A DNA stretch of 64,000 nucleotides from Halalkalibacter sp. APA_J-10(15) (GCF_023017105.1 NZ_JALKEV010000001.1:248001-312000), one strand, 5' to 3'. Shown: positions 46,611 to 56,254, counted from the stretch's first letter. The notes: generated from the letters alone by a model not told the origin. Numbers and translations: made by a program.

Positions 46611-47198
46611 TTATGACTGATTGTCAGTCAGTGAACTCGAAATAAAAAGTAGTAGCTGTTGCTTCACTTCACGAACAGAAGTCGTTTGTTGATTTCCGAA
46701 AAAATAAGACTCAGCTGTGGATTCTATCAAATTGATAATCATTTTTGTTAAAGAAGAGAGTTCGATTTTTGATTGAATCCCACCTTCATCGATCCCTTTT
46801 TTCAATTGAGATTCAATCCAGCTGTAATAAGGGGCGTACATTTCCTCCCAGCGTTCATACGTATGATAATAGGCGAGTCCGGAATAACAAAGCTTAATCA
46901 ATTCATCATATTGATCTGTAATCGCAAATGTCTCGTCGACAACAACAGTGAGTATCTCTATCGTTGAAGCGTAATCGTCTACGTTTTCTTGAATCGATTC
47001 AAATAGGGTCGTTAGAATGCGTTCAGCAATTGCTGGAACTAGTTCATTCTTAGATTTGAAATATAAATAAAATGTCCCTTGAGCTACGCCGGCTTGTTTG
47101 ACGATATCAGAAACAGAAGTGTGCTCAAAGCCCTTTTCCTTAAAACGGATAATCGCTGCATCAACGATAAGTGGTAATTTATTTGCTTTTTTTGCCAT
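46611..47198 (-). CDS. TetR/AcrR family transcriptional regulator
   Basis: 195 residues. Helix-turn-helix region RFKEKGFEHTSVSDIVKQAG followed by VAQGTFYLYFKSKNELV, near residues 20-55; the C-terminal helical domain should bind the inducer. The frame opens at 47273, but MAKKANKLP at 47198 follows GTAGGAGGAAG. The two matched palindromes, before itself and before the efflux gene, indicate that it represses both. In this setting the inducer may be the exported cation or a membrane-active compound. Confidence 0.9.
   Translation of the reverse strand: MAKKANKLPLIVDAAIIRFKEKGFEHTSVSDIVKQAGVAQGTFYLYFKSKNELVPAIAERILTTLFESIQENVDDYASTIEILTVVVDETFAITDQYDELIKLCYSGLAYYHTYERWEEMYAPYYSWIESQLKKGIDEGGIQSKIELSSLTKMIINLIESTAESYFFGNQQTTSVREVKQQLLLFISSSLTDNQS
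46614..46630 (-). promoter_or_regulatory. TetR-type operator before the cation-efflux gene
   Basis: TGACTGA-TTG-TCAGTCA, a perfect 7-3-7 palindrome. It overlaps the last codons of the tetR gene and lies 28 bp before the efflux gene. It shares ATGACTGAyTGTCA with the site before tetR. Confidence 0.65.
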
Positions 47199-47220
47199 GT
47201 ATCTTCCTCCTACAATTAAA

Positions 47221-47237
47221 AATGACTGACTGTCATT
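47221..47237 (-). promoter_or_regulatory. TetR-type operator before tetR
   Basis: AATGAC-TGACT-GTCATT, a perfect 6-5-6 palindrome 22 bp upstream of the tetR start, so autoregulation is likely. Confidence 0.65.
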
Positions 47238-47366
47238 CATTAATAGTATAGCAATAAAAAAGAGCATTTGCAAATGCTGACAAGTTACTACTTATTAGCT
47301 ATCATAATTTAAGATCAAATAAGTGAAATACTTTACGAGGAAGCGATATTATTTGATAATTGAGGG

Positions 47367-47375
47367 TGTGGATAA
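47367..47375 (-). promoter_or_regulatory. single DnaA box before mntP
   Basis: TGTGGATAA, a perfect reverse DnaA box 92 bp before the mntP start. A single box may be chance, but it is 2.8 kb from the ywlC cluster. Confidence 0.4.
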
Positions 47376-47466
47376 AGTACCCAACTCGCTCATTGACTTC
47401 ATTTTCACGTCTTTTTCCTACTGTTTGTGCATACATATGGACTAGCACGGACAAGGAGTGAGCGAG

Positions 47467-48006
47467 ATGGCGGAATGGGTCACGTTAATGATCATGGCAT
47501 GTGCACTTGGGATGGATGCTTTTTCTGTTTCACTTGGAATGGGAATGGCGGGACTACGTATCATGCAAATTTTCCGTATCGGTCTTGTGATCGGTGCGTT
47601 TCATATCGTTATGCCATTACTTGGGATGGTGACAGGTAAATGGCTTTCGCAATATGTTGGTATGATAGCTCACTATGTTGGCGGTGGGCTACTTCTATTC
47701 ATAGGTGTTCAGATGGTCATAAGTGCATGGCGCCAAGAGGAGGAATCGCTCTTGCAACCAGTTGGTTGGGGCTTACTGCTATTTGCCATTAGTGTTAGCT
47801 TAGATAGCTTTTCGGCAGGCTTAAGCTTGGGCATTCTTGGGGCAAAGACGTTAATGACGGTTGGCATGATTGGCTTGATGAGCATGGTACTTGCTTGGTT
47901 AGGTCTAATAGTAGGGGCTAGATTTCAGCATGTAATTGGTTCCTACAGTGAACTGTTAGGAGGGTGTATTTTAATTGGCTTTGGCGGCAAGCTACTTTTT
48001 ATGTGA
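47467..48006 (+). CDS. mntP: manganese exporter MntP (YwlD)
   Basis: 179 residues, six helices in two related halves, each with the DxxSxxxxxG-type motif: GMDAFSVSLGMGM and SLDSFSAGLSLGI. MntP proteins export manganese. A GTG at 47458 falls in the AAGGAG site; the ATG at 47467 is the start. It stands between ywlC and ywlE as in B. subtilis. I see no yybP-ykoY riboswitch or clear MntR site in the leader. Confidence 0.92.
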   Translation: MAEWVTLMIMACALGMDAFSVSLGMGMAGLRIMQIFRIGLVIGAFHIVMPLLGMVTGKWLSQYVGMIAHYVGGGLLLFIGVQMVISAWRQEEESLLQPVGWGLLLFAISVSLDSFSAGLSLGILGAKTLMTVGMIGLMSMVLAWLGLIVGARFQHVIGSYSELLGGCILIGFGGKLLFM

Positions 48007-48112
48007 CTAAAGACCTGTTTTAAATGATGTAGGTTTTTGGGGATGTCTATGGTAAAATTAAGGATATACTAACGATATTCGCCATAATTCGCTCAAAAAG
48101 GAGGTTTAATGT

Positions 48113-48559
48113 GTGAAACGTGTTCTATTTATTTGTACGGGAAACACTTGCAGAAGTCCTATGGCTGAAGCACTGTTACGGGACAGGATGGGAGAAGCAA
48201 TTGAAGTGAAATCAGCAGGATTACATGCTTCGACGATGTCAGCTCTGTCAGAAGGGACAAGAACCGTACTAGAAGAGAAAGGGATCTTTGTTGCCCATTC
48301 TGTTCAAGAATTGACTGAAGATTTAATCGATTGGGCTGATTTGCTATTAACGATGACAGAGTCGCATAAGCAATCGATTCAAGTGTTTTTTCCAGAAGTG
48401 AAGGAGAAGCTTTTTACGTTAAAGGAATTTGCTTATGAACAGGAGAAGGACAGCGATATTGCTGATCCGTTTGGGGGGACGTTAGAGCAATATCGTACAG
48501 TTGCCCAAGAGATAGAAGGGTGCTTGGAACCCCTAATTGAAAAATTAAACAGAAAGTAA
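48113..48559 (+). CDS. ywlE: protein-arginine phosphatase YwlE
   Basis: 148 residues, low-molecular-weight phosphatase fold. P-loop FICTGNTCRSPMAEALL with nucleophile Cys8, Thr12 (the threonine that favours phospho-arginine over phospho-tyrosine) and Arg14; general acid Asp in IADPFGG. It undoes McsB arginine phosphorylation that marks proteins for ClpCP. Start GTG after AAAAAGGAGG. Confidence 0.94.
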   Translation: MKRVLFICTGNTCRSPMAEALLRDRMGEAIEVKSAGLHASTMSALSEGTRTVLEEKGIFVAHSVQELTEDLIDWADLLLTMTESHKQSIQVFFPEVKEKLFTLKEFAYEQEKDSDIADPFGGTLEQYRTVAQEIEGCLEPLIEKLNRK

Positions 48560-48571
48560 GAGGTGGCTCAT

Positions 48572-49873
48572 ATGGCAGAGGAGAAAAAGAAGTACCGAGC
48601 AAGTATTCGCAAGAAGCTAGTGTTTGGAGTAAGTGGACTATCACTAGTCACATTTGGTACGAGTGCAATATTTATTTTTATTCTTGGTGATTTCTTGTTA
48701 AATATATTAGGTGTTAGCATGCAAACGCTTATTTTGCTTACATTACTTAAAGGTGTTCTTTGGAGCTCAGTCTTAGGTTATTTCGCCGCACCTTATATTA
48801 CAAAACCAATACGTGAGCTAGAACAATCAGCAAGGCTGGCGGCTGCTGGTAATATACAACAGGACATCACGGTGACGAAATCAGATGATGAAATTCGTTC
48901 ACTGGGGTTAGCCTATAATGAAATGCTAGCGAATCTACGAAATATGGTGAAGGATATTGATCATAATTTCGAGCAAACGAATGCGAAAGTGACAGAAATG
49001 GAGCAATCCTCACAATTAGCGCAGCAAAAAGCAAAGGAAATTGGTGTGACCATACAAGAAATATCAGAAGGAGCTGAACAGTCAGCAGTCGCCTTGAATG
49101 GGACAGTTGGCTTAATGGAAGAGTTAACAGACATTGCTGGGGAGGTTCAAGCTCGTGCGCAGACATCGAAGAAATCATCAGATGAAATGGTACATACGTT
49201 AAAGGATAGTCGGGAAATCTTTGATTCATTAGTGAATGGGATTAAGCAATTAGCAACCGATAACCAGCATTCCTTGAAGGCGGTTAGTCAACTAGATGAG
49301 CAAGCGAAGCAGGTTGGCGATATTATTTCACTAGTTGGAGATATTGCCGGTCAAACGAACTTACTTGCTTTGAATGCATCGATTGAAGCGGCGCGTGCAG
49401 GTGAACAAGGGAAGGGATTCGCAGTAGTGGCGGATGAAGTTCGAAACTTAGCTGATGAAAGTGGACAAGCTGTACAAAATATAACTGAGCTCATTCACAG
49501 CATGCAAACTGAGGTACAAAATGTCGTGAAGCAGATTGGTGATCAAGTCGACTTTGCCCGTGAGCAATCTGAAAAAGGAACGACGACGAATGAAGCGATT
49601 GCAAATGTTGAACAATCTGTCTTAGAGGTTGCGGACGTGATTGCGGATATTTCGACGATGATTCACCGTCAGATGGATGCAATTAAGAGATCGAGTGGAC
49701 AGTCTAAAGAGGTGGCAGCTTCGATTGCTGAAACGACAACAGCAAGTACAGAAAAGGTAGCGACAATCACTTCTGAGCAAGCGCAAGTCATTGATCAAAT
49801 GTCGGAAACAGCGAATCTGCTCTCTGGTCAATCAAAAAAATTGAAAGTGACAATCGAACGATTTACGATATAA
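48572..49873 (+). CDS. methyl-accepting chemotaxis protein without a large sensor domain
   Basis: 433 residues. Two membrane helices (about 17-43 and 50-75) are joined by a very short outside loop, then HAMP ([20 protein letters not shown]) and a long signalling coil with the conserved hairpin [34 protein letters not shown] split around Glu in [16 protein letters not shown]. With no ligand domain it may sense the membrane, the ion-motive force or pH, or a partner protein. It takes the place of rpiB found between ywlE and ywlG in B. subtilis. ATG at 48572 follows AGAGGTGG. Confidence 0.9.
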   Translation: MAEEKKKYRASIRKKLVFGVSGLSLVTFGTSAIFIFILGDFLLNILGVSMQTLILLTLLKGVLWSSVLGYFAAPYITKPIRELEQSARLAAAGNIQQDITVTKSDDEIRSLGLAYNEMLANLRNMVKDIDHNFEQTNAKVTEMEQSSQLAQQKAKEIGVTIQEISEGAEQSAVALNGTVGLMEELTDIAGEVQARAQTSKKSSDEMVHTLKDSREIFDSLVNGIKQLATDNQHSLKAVSQLDEQAKQVGDIISLVGDIAGQTNLLALNASIEAARAGEQGKGFAVVADEVRNLADESGQAVQNITELIHSMQTEVQNVVKQIGDQVDFAREQSEKGTTTNEAIANVEQSVLEVADVIADISTMIHRQMDAIKRSSGQSKEVAASIAETTTASTEKVATITSEQAQVIDQMSETANLLSGQSKKLKVTIERFTI

Positions 49874-49906
49874 AGGTATTCATGTCATACTGTAAGGAGG
49901 CACTAG

Positions 49907-50458
49907 ATGGAGCCGTTCACAAAACAACTATCAACTGATTTAAAGGTGGCATTAGCTGACTTACAGCAGGCTTTTCCTTTTACAGAGGATTCCTTACTCG
50001 TCGTAGGCGCTAGTACAAGCGAAGTCATTGGCGCGCAAATTGGTTCGAAAGGTTCAGAGGCAGTAGCGGATACAATCTTTCAAGTATTGGCAGAGATCCG
50101 TGCACGTACGAATGTGCAGCTTGCTTTCCAATGTTGTGAACATTTAAATCGTGCGCTTGTCGTAGAACGCAAAACAGCACGTGATCGTCGCTATGAGATC
50201 GTTAGTGCGATTCCAATTCGGACAGCAGGAGGGGCTATGGCAACTCATGCATTTGGCCAATTGGATGACCCTGTCCTTGTTGAAACCATTCAGGCTGAGA
50301 TGGGGATTGATATCGGTGATACGTTCATCGGAATGCATCTTCGTCCTGTTGCTGTTCCATTAAGAAGTACGGTTAAAGAAATAGGTCAAGCTCATGTAAC
50401 GATGGCTTACACAAGGCCGAGACTCATCGGTGGTATTCGTGCCGTCTATCACGAATGA
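49907..50458 (+). CDS. ywlG: DUF436/TIGR01440 family protein YwlG
   Basis: 183 residues (180 in B. subtilis). Family blocks LVVGASTSEVIGAQIGS, FQCCEHLNRALVVER, AGGAMATHAFGQ and GMHLRPVAVPLR are clear. Cytoplasmic, no known catalytic motif; function unestablished. The start follows TAAGGAGGCAC. Linked to glyA as usual in Bacillus. Confidence 0.92.
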   Translation: MEPFTKQLSTDLKVALADLQQAFPFTEDSLLVVGASTSEVIGAQIGSKGSEAVADTIFQVLAEIRARTNVQLAFQCCEHLNRALVVERKTARDRRYEIVSAIPIRTAGGAMATHAFGQLDDPVLVETIQAEMGIDIGDTFIGMHLRPVAVPLRSTVKEIGQAHVTMAYTRPRLIGGIRAVYHE

Positions 50459-50500
50459 ATCTGAATGAAAAATATTTTTATAAAAATAATGTACGGATTT

Positions 50501-50560
50501 AAGGCCGTCTTATGTTAGAATATATTCTGAGATAGGACGGTTTCGTTCAAATTCCGAAAG
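50501..50560 (+). promoter_or_regulatory. glyA promoter region with dyad and PurBox-like site
   Basis: TGTTAGAAT (TAGAAT at 50516-50521) is an extended -10. Around it is a dyad CCGTCTTAT / ATAGGACGG with an inner AGAATATATTCT. Downstream, TTTCGTTCAAATTCCGAAAG (50541-50560) resembles an imperfect PurR box pair; B. subtilis glyA is under PurR. The PurR call is weak. Confidence 0.4.
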
Positions 50561-50581
50561 ATGAAGGGAAGGGTATGAGAG

Positions 50582-51835
50582 ATGAAATCATTACCAAAAC
50601 AAGATCCGAAAGTATTTGCTGCGATTCAACAAGAGCTAGGTCGACAAAGAGATAAAATCGAACTGATTGCATCAGAGAACTTTGTAAGTGAAGCTGTTAT
50701 GGAAGCACAAGGCTCTGTATTAACGAATAAGTATGCAGAAGGATATCCTGGTCGTCGTTACTATGGTGGCTGTGAATATGTTGATATTGTAGAGGATATC
50801 GCTCGTGATCGTGCGAAGGAAATCTTCGGTGCAGAATACGTCAACGTTCAACCGCATTCAGGTGCTCAAGCAAACATGGCTGTATATTTCACGATTTTAG
50901 AGCCGGGTGATACAGTCTTAGGAATGAACCTATCACATGGCGGACACTTAACACACGGAAGCCCGGTGAACTTCAGTGGAGTTCAATATAACTTTGTTGA
51001 GTATGGTGTTGATAAAGAAACGCAACGTATTGATTACGATGCTGTTCGCCAGTTAGCGATTGAGAATAAGCCGAAGCTCATTGTAGCAGGTGCAAGCGCG
51101 TATCCACGTGCGATTGATTTCGCGAAGTTCCGTGAAATTGCAGATGAAGTGGGCGCTTATTTAATGGTTGATATGGCTCATATTGCCGGTCTAGTAGCTG
51201 CAGGGTTACACCAAAATCCTGTCGAGCATGCTCATTTTGTCACGACGACAACACATAAGACATTACGTGGACCTCGTGGTGGAATGATTATGTGTCACGA
51301 GGAGTTCGGAAAGAAAATAGACAAGTCCATTTTCCCTGGTATTCAAGGTGGCCCACTTATGCATGTTATTTCCGCAAAAGCTGTTTCATTTGGAGAGGTT
51401 TTAACTCCTGAATTTAAGCAATATGCTCAATCTATTATCGATAATGCAAAACGTTTAGGTGAAAAGCTTATAAATGAAGGTGTAAACTTGGTTTCAGGTG
51501 GTTCTGATAATCACTTGCTTTTACTTGACCTACGTACGTTGGAATTAACGGGGAAAGTAGCAGAGGAAGCATTAGATTCAGTTGGTATCACAACGAATAA
51601 AAATACGATTCCTTTTGATCCGGAAAGTCCGTTTGTCACTAGTGGTGTTCGTATCGGTACAGCGGCTGTGACAGCACGAGGGTTAGATTTAGAAGCGATG
51701 GATGAATTAGGTGAATTAATCGCATTGACGTTGAAGAATGTCGATAACGAAGAGAAGAAGGCAGAAATTCGCAAGCGAGTAGCGTCTCTTACAGCGAAAT
51801 TCCCAATGTATCCAGGTCTTGGGGATTTAGTGTAG
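50582..51835 (+). CDS. glyA: serine hydroxymethyltransferase
   Basis: 417 residues. Interconverts serine and glycine with tetrahydrofolate, supplying one-carbon units. PLP lysine Lys226 in [14 protein letters not shown]; other blocks are [33 protein letters not shown] and [14 protein letters not shown]. The start follows AAGGGTATG. The next gene, upp, is about 780 bp away because of inserted repeats. Confidence 0.98.
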   Translation: MKSLPKQDPKVFAAIQQELGRQRDKIELIASENFVSEAVMEAQGSVLTNKYAEGYPGRRYYGGCEYVDIVEDIARDRAKEIFGAEYVNVQPHSGAQANMAVYFTILEPGDTVLGMNLSHGGHLTHGSPVNFSGVQYNFVEYGVDKETQRIDYDAVRQLAIENKPKLIVAGASAYPRAIDFAKFREIADEVGAYLMVDMAHIAGLVAAGLHQNPVEHAHFVTTTTHKTLRGPRGGMIMCHEEFGKKIDKSIFPGIQGGPLMHVISAKAVSFGEVLTPEFKQYAQSIIDNAKRLGEKLINEGVNLVSGGSDNHLLLLDLRTLELTGKVAEEALDSVGITTNKNTIPFDPESPFVTSGVRIGTAAVTARGLDLEAMDELGELIALTLKNVDNEEKKAEIRKRVASLTAKFPMYPGLGDLV

Positions 51836-51877
51836 TATTATGATATAGAAGAGAATAGAATAGGTAGGCCAATGAGA

Positions 51878-52035
51878 AGGGCGCTGAAAAAGTTTGGTTT
51901 TTAACTTTTTTGGCGCCCTTTAAGTAATGTGCGAAACGGTTGTCTGTTTTGAAAGCATATTACGTGTGAGCTTTTCGTATCAAGCGAGCTCAAATGAAAG
52001 GTACTGGAAAAGGTGATTGATACGTGTTCAGTGGC
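51878..52035 (+). repeat. family A structured repeat, degraded copy 5 (glyA-upp gap)
   Basis: Hairpin 1 is intact, with GGGCGC-TGAAAAAGTT pairing AACTTTTTTGGCGCCC; its tip GGGCGC/GCGCCC differs from the other copies on both sides. The outer stem left arm GTAATG (51924) has lost its partner, and only the right half of the inner hairpin (TCGTATCAAGC) is left. Another fragment, CTTTTTCAGTGGCTTTAT, lies at 52447. No gene is seen in 51836-52614. Confidence 0.7.
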
Positions 52036-52148
52036 TTCCTAATTAGCTCCTACAAAAGTATGAAGGCGAGGCAGGCAGTGTGAGAACAACAGAAGAAGCT
52101 TTCGGGGCTATTCAATGAAAAGCGTTGTTCTTGTCGGAGTTAAAGTCT

Positions 52149-52333
52149 AAGCGGAACATCATTCCGTTAAATGAAAGATATACGCTGTTTGAGTGTACGA
52201 AGTGGAACGTCATTCCGCTAATGCGAAAAAATAAGAGAGAAACGAAACACAAATAGCTAAATAACGGAATGGGGTTCCGGAAGGGTAGTTAAAAAAGGCT
52301 ATATGAAGGAAATAACGGAATGGGGTTCCGTTA
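52149..52333. repeat. family B palindrome set, upstream of upp
   Basis: Four copies of a short palindrome: GCGGAACATCATTCCGTTA (52151), GTGGAACGTCATTCCGCTA (52202), AACGGAATGGGGTTCCGG (52263) and AACGGAATGGGGTTCCGTTA (52314). The first two are inverted relative to the last two, so the region can fold as small hairpins or as one long mirrored structure. Confidence 0.75.
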
Positions 52334-52542
52334 AGAAGAGTGAACGCGAATGTAGGGAGAGGTGTCTTCTCTGTACGTTACACATTGAAACAACTGTGTG
52401 CGCGCACGACTCTTGCTATCGCGTATGACGGATCATATCAAGTTTATCTTTTTCAGTGGCTTTATATCAGGATGAGTGGAAGGTTCCGTAAATTCAAAAC
52501 ATTTAATTTTTATCATTCTTGCAAGAAAATCGCCCATATAGC

Positions 52543-52571
52543 TTGAATGAACGTGTCTTTTTTTGTAGAAT
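52543..52571 (+). promoter_or_regulatory. sigma-A promoter of upp
   Basis: TTGAAT, 17 bp, TAGAAT (52566-52571), 43 bp before the start codon, so the repeats upstream are not transcribed with upp from this promoter. Confidence 0.7.
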
Positions 52572-52614
52572 TTCAAAGAGTGTAAAGAAGTCCGAATACG
52601 AAGGAGCCTTAATG

Positions 52615-53244
52615 ATGAGTAAAGTATTTGTATTTGATCACCCGTTGATCCAACATAAATTGACGTATATCCGCGATAAATCGACTGGTACGAAGGAATT
52701 TAGAGAGTTAGTTGATGAAGTATCTGGTTTGATGGCCTTTGAGATTACTCGTCATTTGCCGACACAAGAAGTGACAATCGAAACACCTGTAGGAAAAGCG
52801 ACATCTAAAACGATTGCTGGGAAGAAGCTTGGTCTCGTACCTATTTTGCGAGCAGGTTTAGGTATGGTCGATGGAATTTTACGAATGATTCCTGCAGCAA
52901 AGGTGGGACATGTCGGCTTGTATCGTGATCCAGAAACATTAAAGCCGGTCGAATACTATGTGAAGTTACCGAATGATGTCAATGAGCGTGAGTTGATCGT
53001 CATTGATCCTATGCTAGCTACTGGAGGATCAGCGATCGATGCGATTACAAGTATTAAAAAGCGTGGTGCAACGTCGATTAAGCTTATGTGCTTAGTAGCG
53101 GCTCCTGAAGGGGTAGCGGCTGTACAGATGGCTCACCCTGATATTGATATTTACTTGGCGGCCATGGATGAGAAACTAAATGAAAAAGGCTACATCGTTC
53201 CAGGCTTAGGGGATGCAGGCGATCGCCTTTTTGGCACGAAATAA
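52615..53244 (+). CDS. upp: uracil phosphoribosyltransferase
   Basis: 209 residues, identical in length to B. subtilis Upp. Converts uracil and PRPP to UMP. PRPP loop [16 protein letters not shown], uracil-binding end [18 protein letters not shown], and [16 protein letters not shown]. The frame is open from 52519, but [16 protein letters not shown] at 52615 after AAGGAG is the family start. Flanked on both sides by family A then family B repeats. Confidence 0.97.
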   Translation: MSKVFVFDHPLIQHKLTYIRDKSTGTKEFRELVDEVSGLMAFEITRHLPTQEVTIETPVGKATSKTIAGKKLGLVPILRAGLGMVDGILRMIPAAKVGHVGLYRDPETLKPVEYYVKLPNDVNERELIVIDPMLATGGSAIDAITSIKKRGATSIKLMCLVAAPEGVAAVQMAHPDIDIYLAAMDEKLNEKGYIVPGLGDAGDRLFGTK

Positions 53245-53273
53245 AAGGATTGAAAAATAAGGGGAAGAACAAA

Positions 53274-53316
53274 GGGTGCTGAAAAAGTCTAGTTTTTAAC
53301 TTTGTCGATGTCCTCG
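53274..53316 (+). repeat. family A fragment after upp
   Basis: GGTGCTGAAAAAGTCTAG and TTTTTAACTTTG form a weakened hairpin 1. A short dyad GAAGCTCAACTATGATAAAA / GGTTGGGCTTTTTG (about 53324-53357) follows and may be the real upp terminator. Confidence 0.6.
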
Positions 53317-53436
53317 GAGAAGCTCAACTATGATAAAAGGCATGGTTGGGCTTTTTGTATTGAAGTAGATTTTGTCCTCGGCGTGCGGGGTGGCTGTTAA
53401 TCGTTCACGCGTTTCGCACCTGTATGTAGCGAAATG

Positions 53437-53569
53437 AAGGGAATTGTCATTCCGCTAAAGAGGATATTTGTTTGCAGAAGTGATTGAAAGGGAATCCTCA
53501 TTCTGCTAATTAGGCAGAATAGATGAAAAAAGAGGCTGAAAAGGCAAATAGCGGAATGAGGATCCGTTC
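53437..53569. repeat. family B palindrome set, downstream of upp
   Basis: Three copies: GGGAATTGTCATTCCGCTA (53439), GGGAATCCTCATTCTGCTAA (53490) and AGCGGAATGAGGATCCGTT (53550); the last is inverted relative to the first two. Same architecture as the set before upp. Apart from this and the A fragment, 53245-53707 holds no gene. Confidence 0.7.
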
Positions 53570-53707
53570 AATAATAGTAGGCGCGGGTCTACGATGAAAT
53601 TCCATCATGTACATGCTCCCGTTACCCGCCTTTCTGGTGGTAGTAATACATAAAAATGGTTATCGTGCATCATACTATTTTTATCTCGAATTGGGTGGGG
53701 GAGTTTG

Positions 53708-55954
53708 ATGTTGAAAAAATGCTTCGTTGCTTTCATAATAGCAACTTTATTATTTACGTTAAGCAGTGGGCAATCATTTGCCCTGAATCAATTACCTGAG
53801 CAAAAGAAGCAAAGCGAACGGGAAATTGTTGTCATTGTAACCGCTTCAGGTAATCTTGAAGAGATCGCCCAAGAGGTGATGACCCTTCTACCAGATAGTG
53901 AAATTCGAAAAATGTATCGCACGGTATTAAATGGCTTTTCATTAGAGCTTAAGGAAGGGGATCTTGATTTATTGGCGGGAATAGAGGCAATTGACCGTAT
54001 TGATCGAGTCACAGAATATTCGGTTGATTTGGATGGAAGTGTGCCATTTATTGGTGGTAACGCGACTCGTGGCAAGATGGATAGGGACGGACAGCGTCTA
54101 ACAGGAAAAGGAATTAAAGTAGCTGTTATCGATACAGGCGTTGATTATAATCACCCAGATTTAAAAGCGAACTTTCGTGGTGGCTACGATGTTGTTGATT
54201 ATGATCATGATCCGATGGAAACAACGTCCAAACAGGGTCAGCCAACTCTACATGGAACACATGTAGCGGGTATCATTGCGGCTAATGGAAAGGTGAAGGG
54301 TGTAGCGCCAGAAGCAGAGATTTACGCTTATCGGGCATTAGGACCTGGTGGATCAGGTACGACAGAGCAAGTCATTGAAGCGATCGAAAAAGCGGTGGCA
54401 GATGAAGTTGATATTATTAATTTATCCTTAGGGAATACGGTGAATGGCCCAGACTGGCCGACGAGTGTTGCGCTCGATCAAGCGGTTGATGAGGGTATCG
54501 TCGCAGTGACATCAAATGGAAATAGCGGACCGAAGATGTGGACAGTAGGATCGCCTGGTACGTCAACGAAAGCTATTTCTGTTGGGGCATCAGCGCCGCC
54601 TATTAAGACACCTTATTTAACGTATGTTGGCGAGGAAAAAGAGTTAACGGTCTATCCTATGGGAGGAGCCCTGCCGTGGGATTTAAGAAGAGATCGCGAA
54701 CTTGTTTATTTGGATTATGGACTAGAAGACGATTGGAAAGAGACCGATGTGAAGGGGAAGGTTGTGCTTGTGAAACGGGGGATGATCCCTTTTTCAGAGA
54801 AAGCGGATTATGCTGAGGAAGCAGGCGTTAAAGCGCTTATTATATACAATAACCTCTCAGGAGCTTTTGTTGGAATGGTTGAACCTTCGAAGAAAATTCC
54901 AGTTGTAAGCTTGACGAAGGAAGATGGCGAATGGCTTGTCGAAAAGATTAAAAAAGGGTCGAACTCCCCTCATTTACGGACAGTTTATCGTCATGAGGAG
55001 GACTTTATTGCGCCGTTTAGCTCAAGAGGCCCTGTCACCCAAACGTGGGAAGTAAAGCCTGATATTGTCGCGCCGGGAGTAGCGATTGATAGCACTGTTC
55101 CACAAGGGTACCTTGGCTTAAATGGCACGAGCATGTCTGCGCCACATGTTGCTGGAGCGGCAGCTTTAGTAAAGCAAGCTCACCCTGATTGGACACCAGA
55201 GCAAATTAAAGCAGCATTAATGAATACAGCAAAGAGGCTTGAAAACGATGAGGGCGAGCTCTATTTACCCTACGAGCAAGGGGCAGGTAGGCTTCAAGTA
55301 GACAAAGCTCTTGAAGTGAAAACGTTAGCGTATCCAGCGACATTAACGTTTGGGAAATGGTCGAAGGATGATAACCGTGAAAAGAGAACGGTATCGTTCA
55401 CAATTGAAAACCATGATCACTTAACGCGGACGTATCATGTGAAGCCACCATTTGATGCTCCGGATGGCTTGCAATGGAAGGTTCCTTTTTCGCTTGATTT
55501 GAAACCAGGCGAAAAGAAAGAAGTACAAGTAGAGCTCGATTTATTTCCTGCTGTGCTTGAGGAAGGGATTCATCATGGTCATATCGAGATTGAAGGAGGA
55601 CGTGATGAAATTTCGATCCCTTACGTTTTCTTTATCGAGGAGCCCAATTATCCACGGGTGATGGCTTTTAACTTTGGCGTAGGTGATCATCCAGGAGATT
55701 ATCGCTACGAGCTCTATTTGCCGGGGGGGGCAGAAGAAATGGGTATTGCTTTGTATGATCCCGATACATTTGAATTTATTCAGTTTCTTGATGTGAAATA
55801 CAACATTGGGCGTGGGATGGTTAGTGGAACTTGGTCGAAGCCTAGTGTTAAGGATGGAACGTACAAGGCGCTTGTTTACGCACGAAAAGACGGCAAGGAA
55901 GACACAATTGAAACAGTGATTACAATTGGTGATATCATTAGACCGCATTCATAA
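53708..55954 (+). CDS. secreted subtilisin-like serine protease (S8) with PA domain
   Basis: 748 residues. Signal peptide ending near QSFALNQ, a short inhibitor-like pro-region (about 30-105), and the catalytic domain with Asp142 (AVIDTGVDYNHPDLK), His182 (HGTHVAGIIAANG) and Ser475 (NGTSMSAPHVAGAAALVKQ). A protease-associated domain (about 315-430, with VKGKVVLVKRGMIPFSEKAD) sits between His and Ser, as in Vpr and C5a-peptidase-like enzymes; beta-rich domains follow. Extracellular; for peptide nutrition. No cell-wall anchor is seen. It is absent from this place in B. subtilis and is flanked by repeats, so it is likely an insertion. Confidence 0.92.
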   Translation: MLKKCFVAFIIATLLFTLSSGQSFALNQLPEQKKQSEREIVVIVTASGNLEEIAQEVMTLLPDSEIRKMYRTVLNGFSLELKEGDLDLLAGIEAIDRIDRVTEYSVDLDGSVPFIGGNATRGKMDRDGQRLTGKGIKVAVIDTGVDYNHPDLKANFRGGYDVVDYDHDPMETTSKQGQPTLHGTHVAGIIAANGKVKGVAPEAEIYAYRALGPGGSGTTEQVIEAIEKAVADEVDIINLSLGNTVNGPDWPTSVALDQAVDEGIVAVTSNGNSGPKMWTVGSPGTSTKAISVGASAPPIKTPYLTYVGEEKELTVYPMGGALPWDLRRDRELVYLDYGLEDDWKETDVKGKVVLVKRGMIPFSEKADYAEEAGVKALIIYNNLSGAFVGMVEPSKKIPVVSLTKEDGEWLVEKIKKGSNSPHLRTVYRHEEDFIAPFSSRGPVTQTWEVKPDIVAPGVAIDSTVPQGYLGLNGTSMSAPHVAGAAALVKQAHPDWTPEQIKAALMNTAKRLENDEGELYLPYEQGAGRLQVDKALEVKTLAYPATLTFGKWSKDDNREKRTVSFTIENHDHLTRTYHVKPPFDAPDGLQWKVPFSLDLKPGEKKEVQVELDLFPAVLEEGIHHGHIEIEGGRDEISIPYVFFIEEPNYPRVMAFNFGVGDHPGDYRYELYLPGGAEEMGIALYDPDTFEFIQFLDVKYNIGRGMVSGTWSKPSVKDGTYKALVYARKDGKEDTIETVITIGDIIRPHS

Positions 55955-56254
55955 GAGCCACTGAATAAATAAAATCAAGCTTTTCAAAATAGGTAGCGGT
56001 TTCTCTTATTGCATAAATTAAAGGTCGCCTTGTCAATACCCTTAAAACCATACTTTCTTAATACCTTCCCTTTCTGCGAGGGCTTGCTGGCCGCTCGTGG
56101 AAAGGGAAAAATATATTTTAGTGTATTGGCTATGATCCTTATGCATTCAACCACGCTTGTCGACTCTTCTTGTTGCTCTTATACAGTATTCGGATTTTTT
56201 TGACAGTAATGTGAACAGATATGTTGTGAGTGTGTAAATCTGTGGGAATACGCA
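55955..56254. other. gap between the protease gene and the atp promoter
   Basis: No gene is seen. It begins with a family A remnant (GAGCCACTGAATAAAT, CAAGCTTTT) and holds a hairpin TTCCCTTTC (56066-56074) with GAAAGGGAA (56100-56108), plus an inner CGAG/CTCG stem, but no U-run; it could end protease transcription. Confidence 0.5.

Noticed and set aside
47199-47466. Manganese riboswitch before mntP
   Set aside because: I could not find the conserved yybP-ykoY core; only a DnaA-box-like site and the TetR operator are seen.
52340-52546. 68-codon frame before upp
   Set aside because: No ribosome-binding site; it crosses repeat remnants and the upp promoter.
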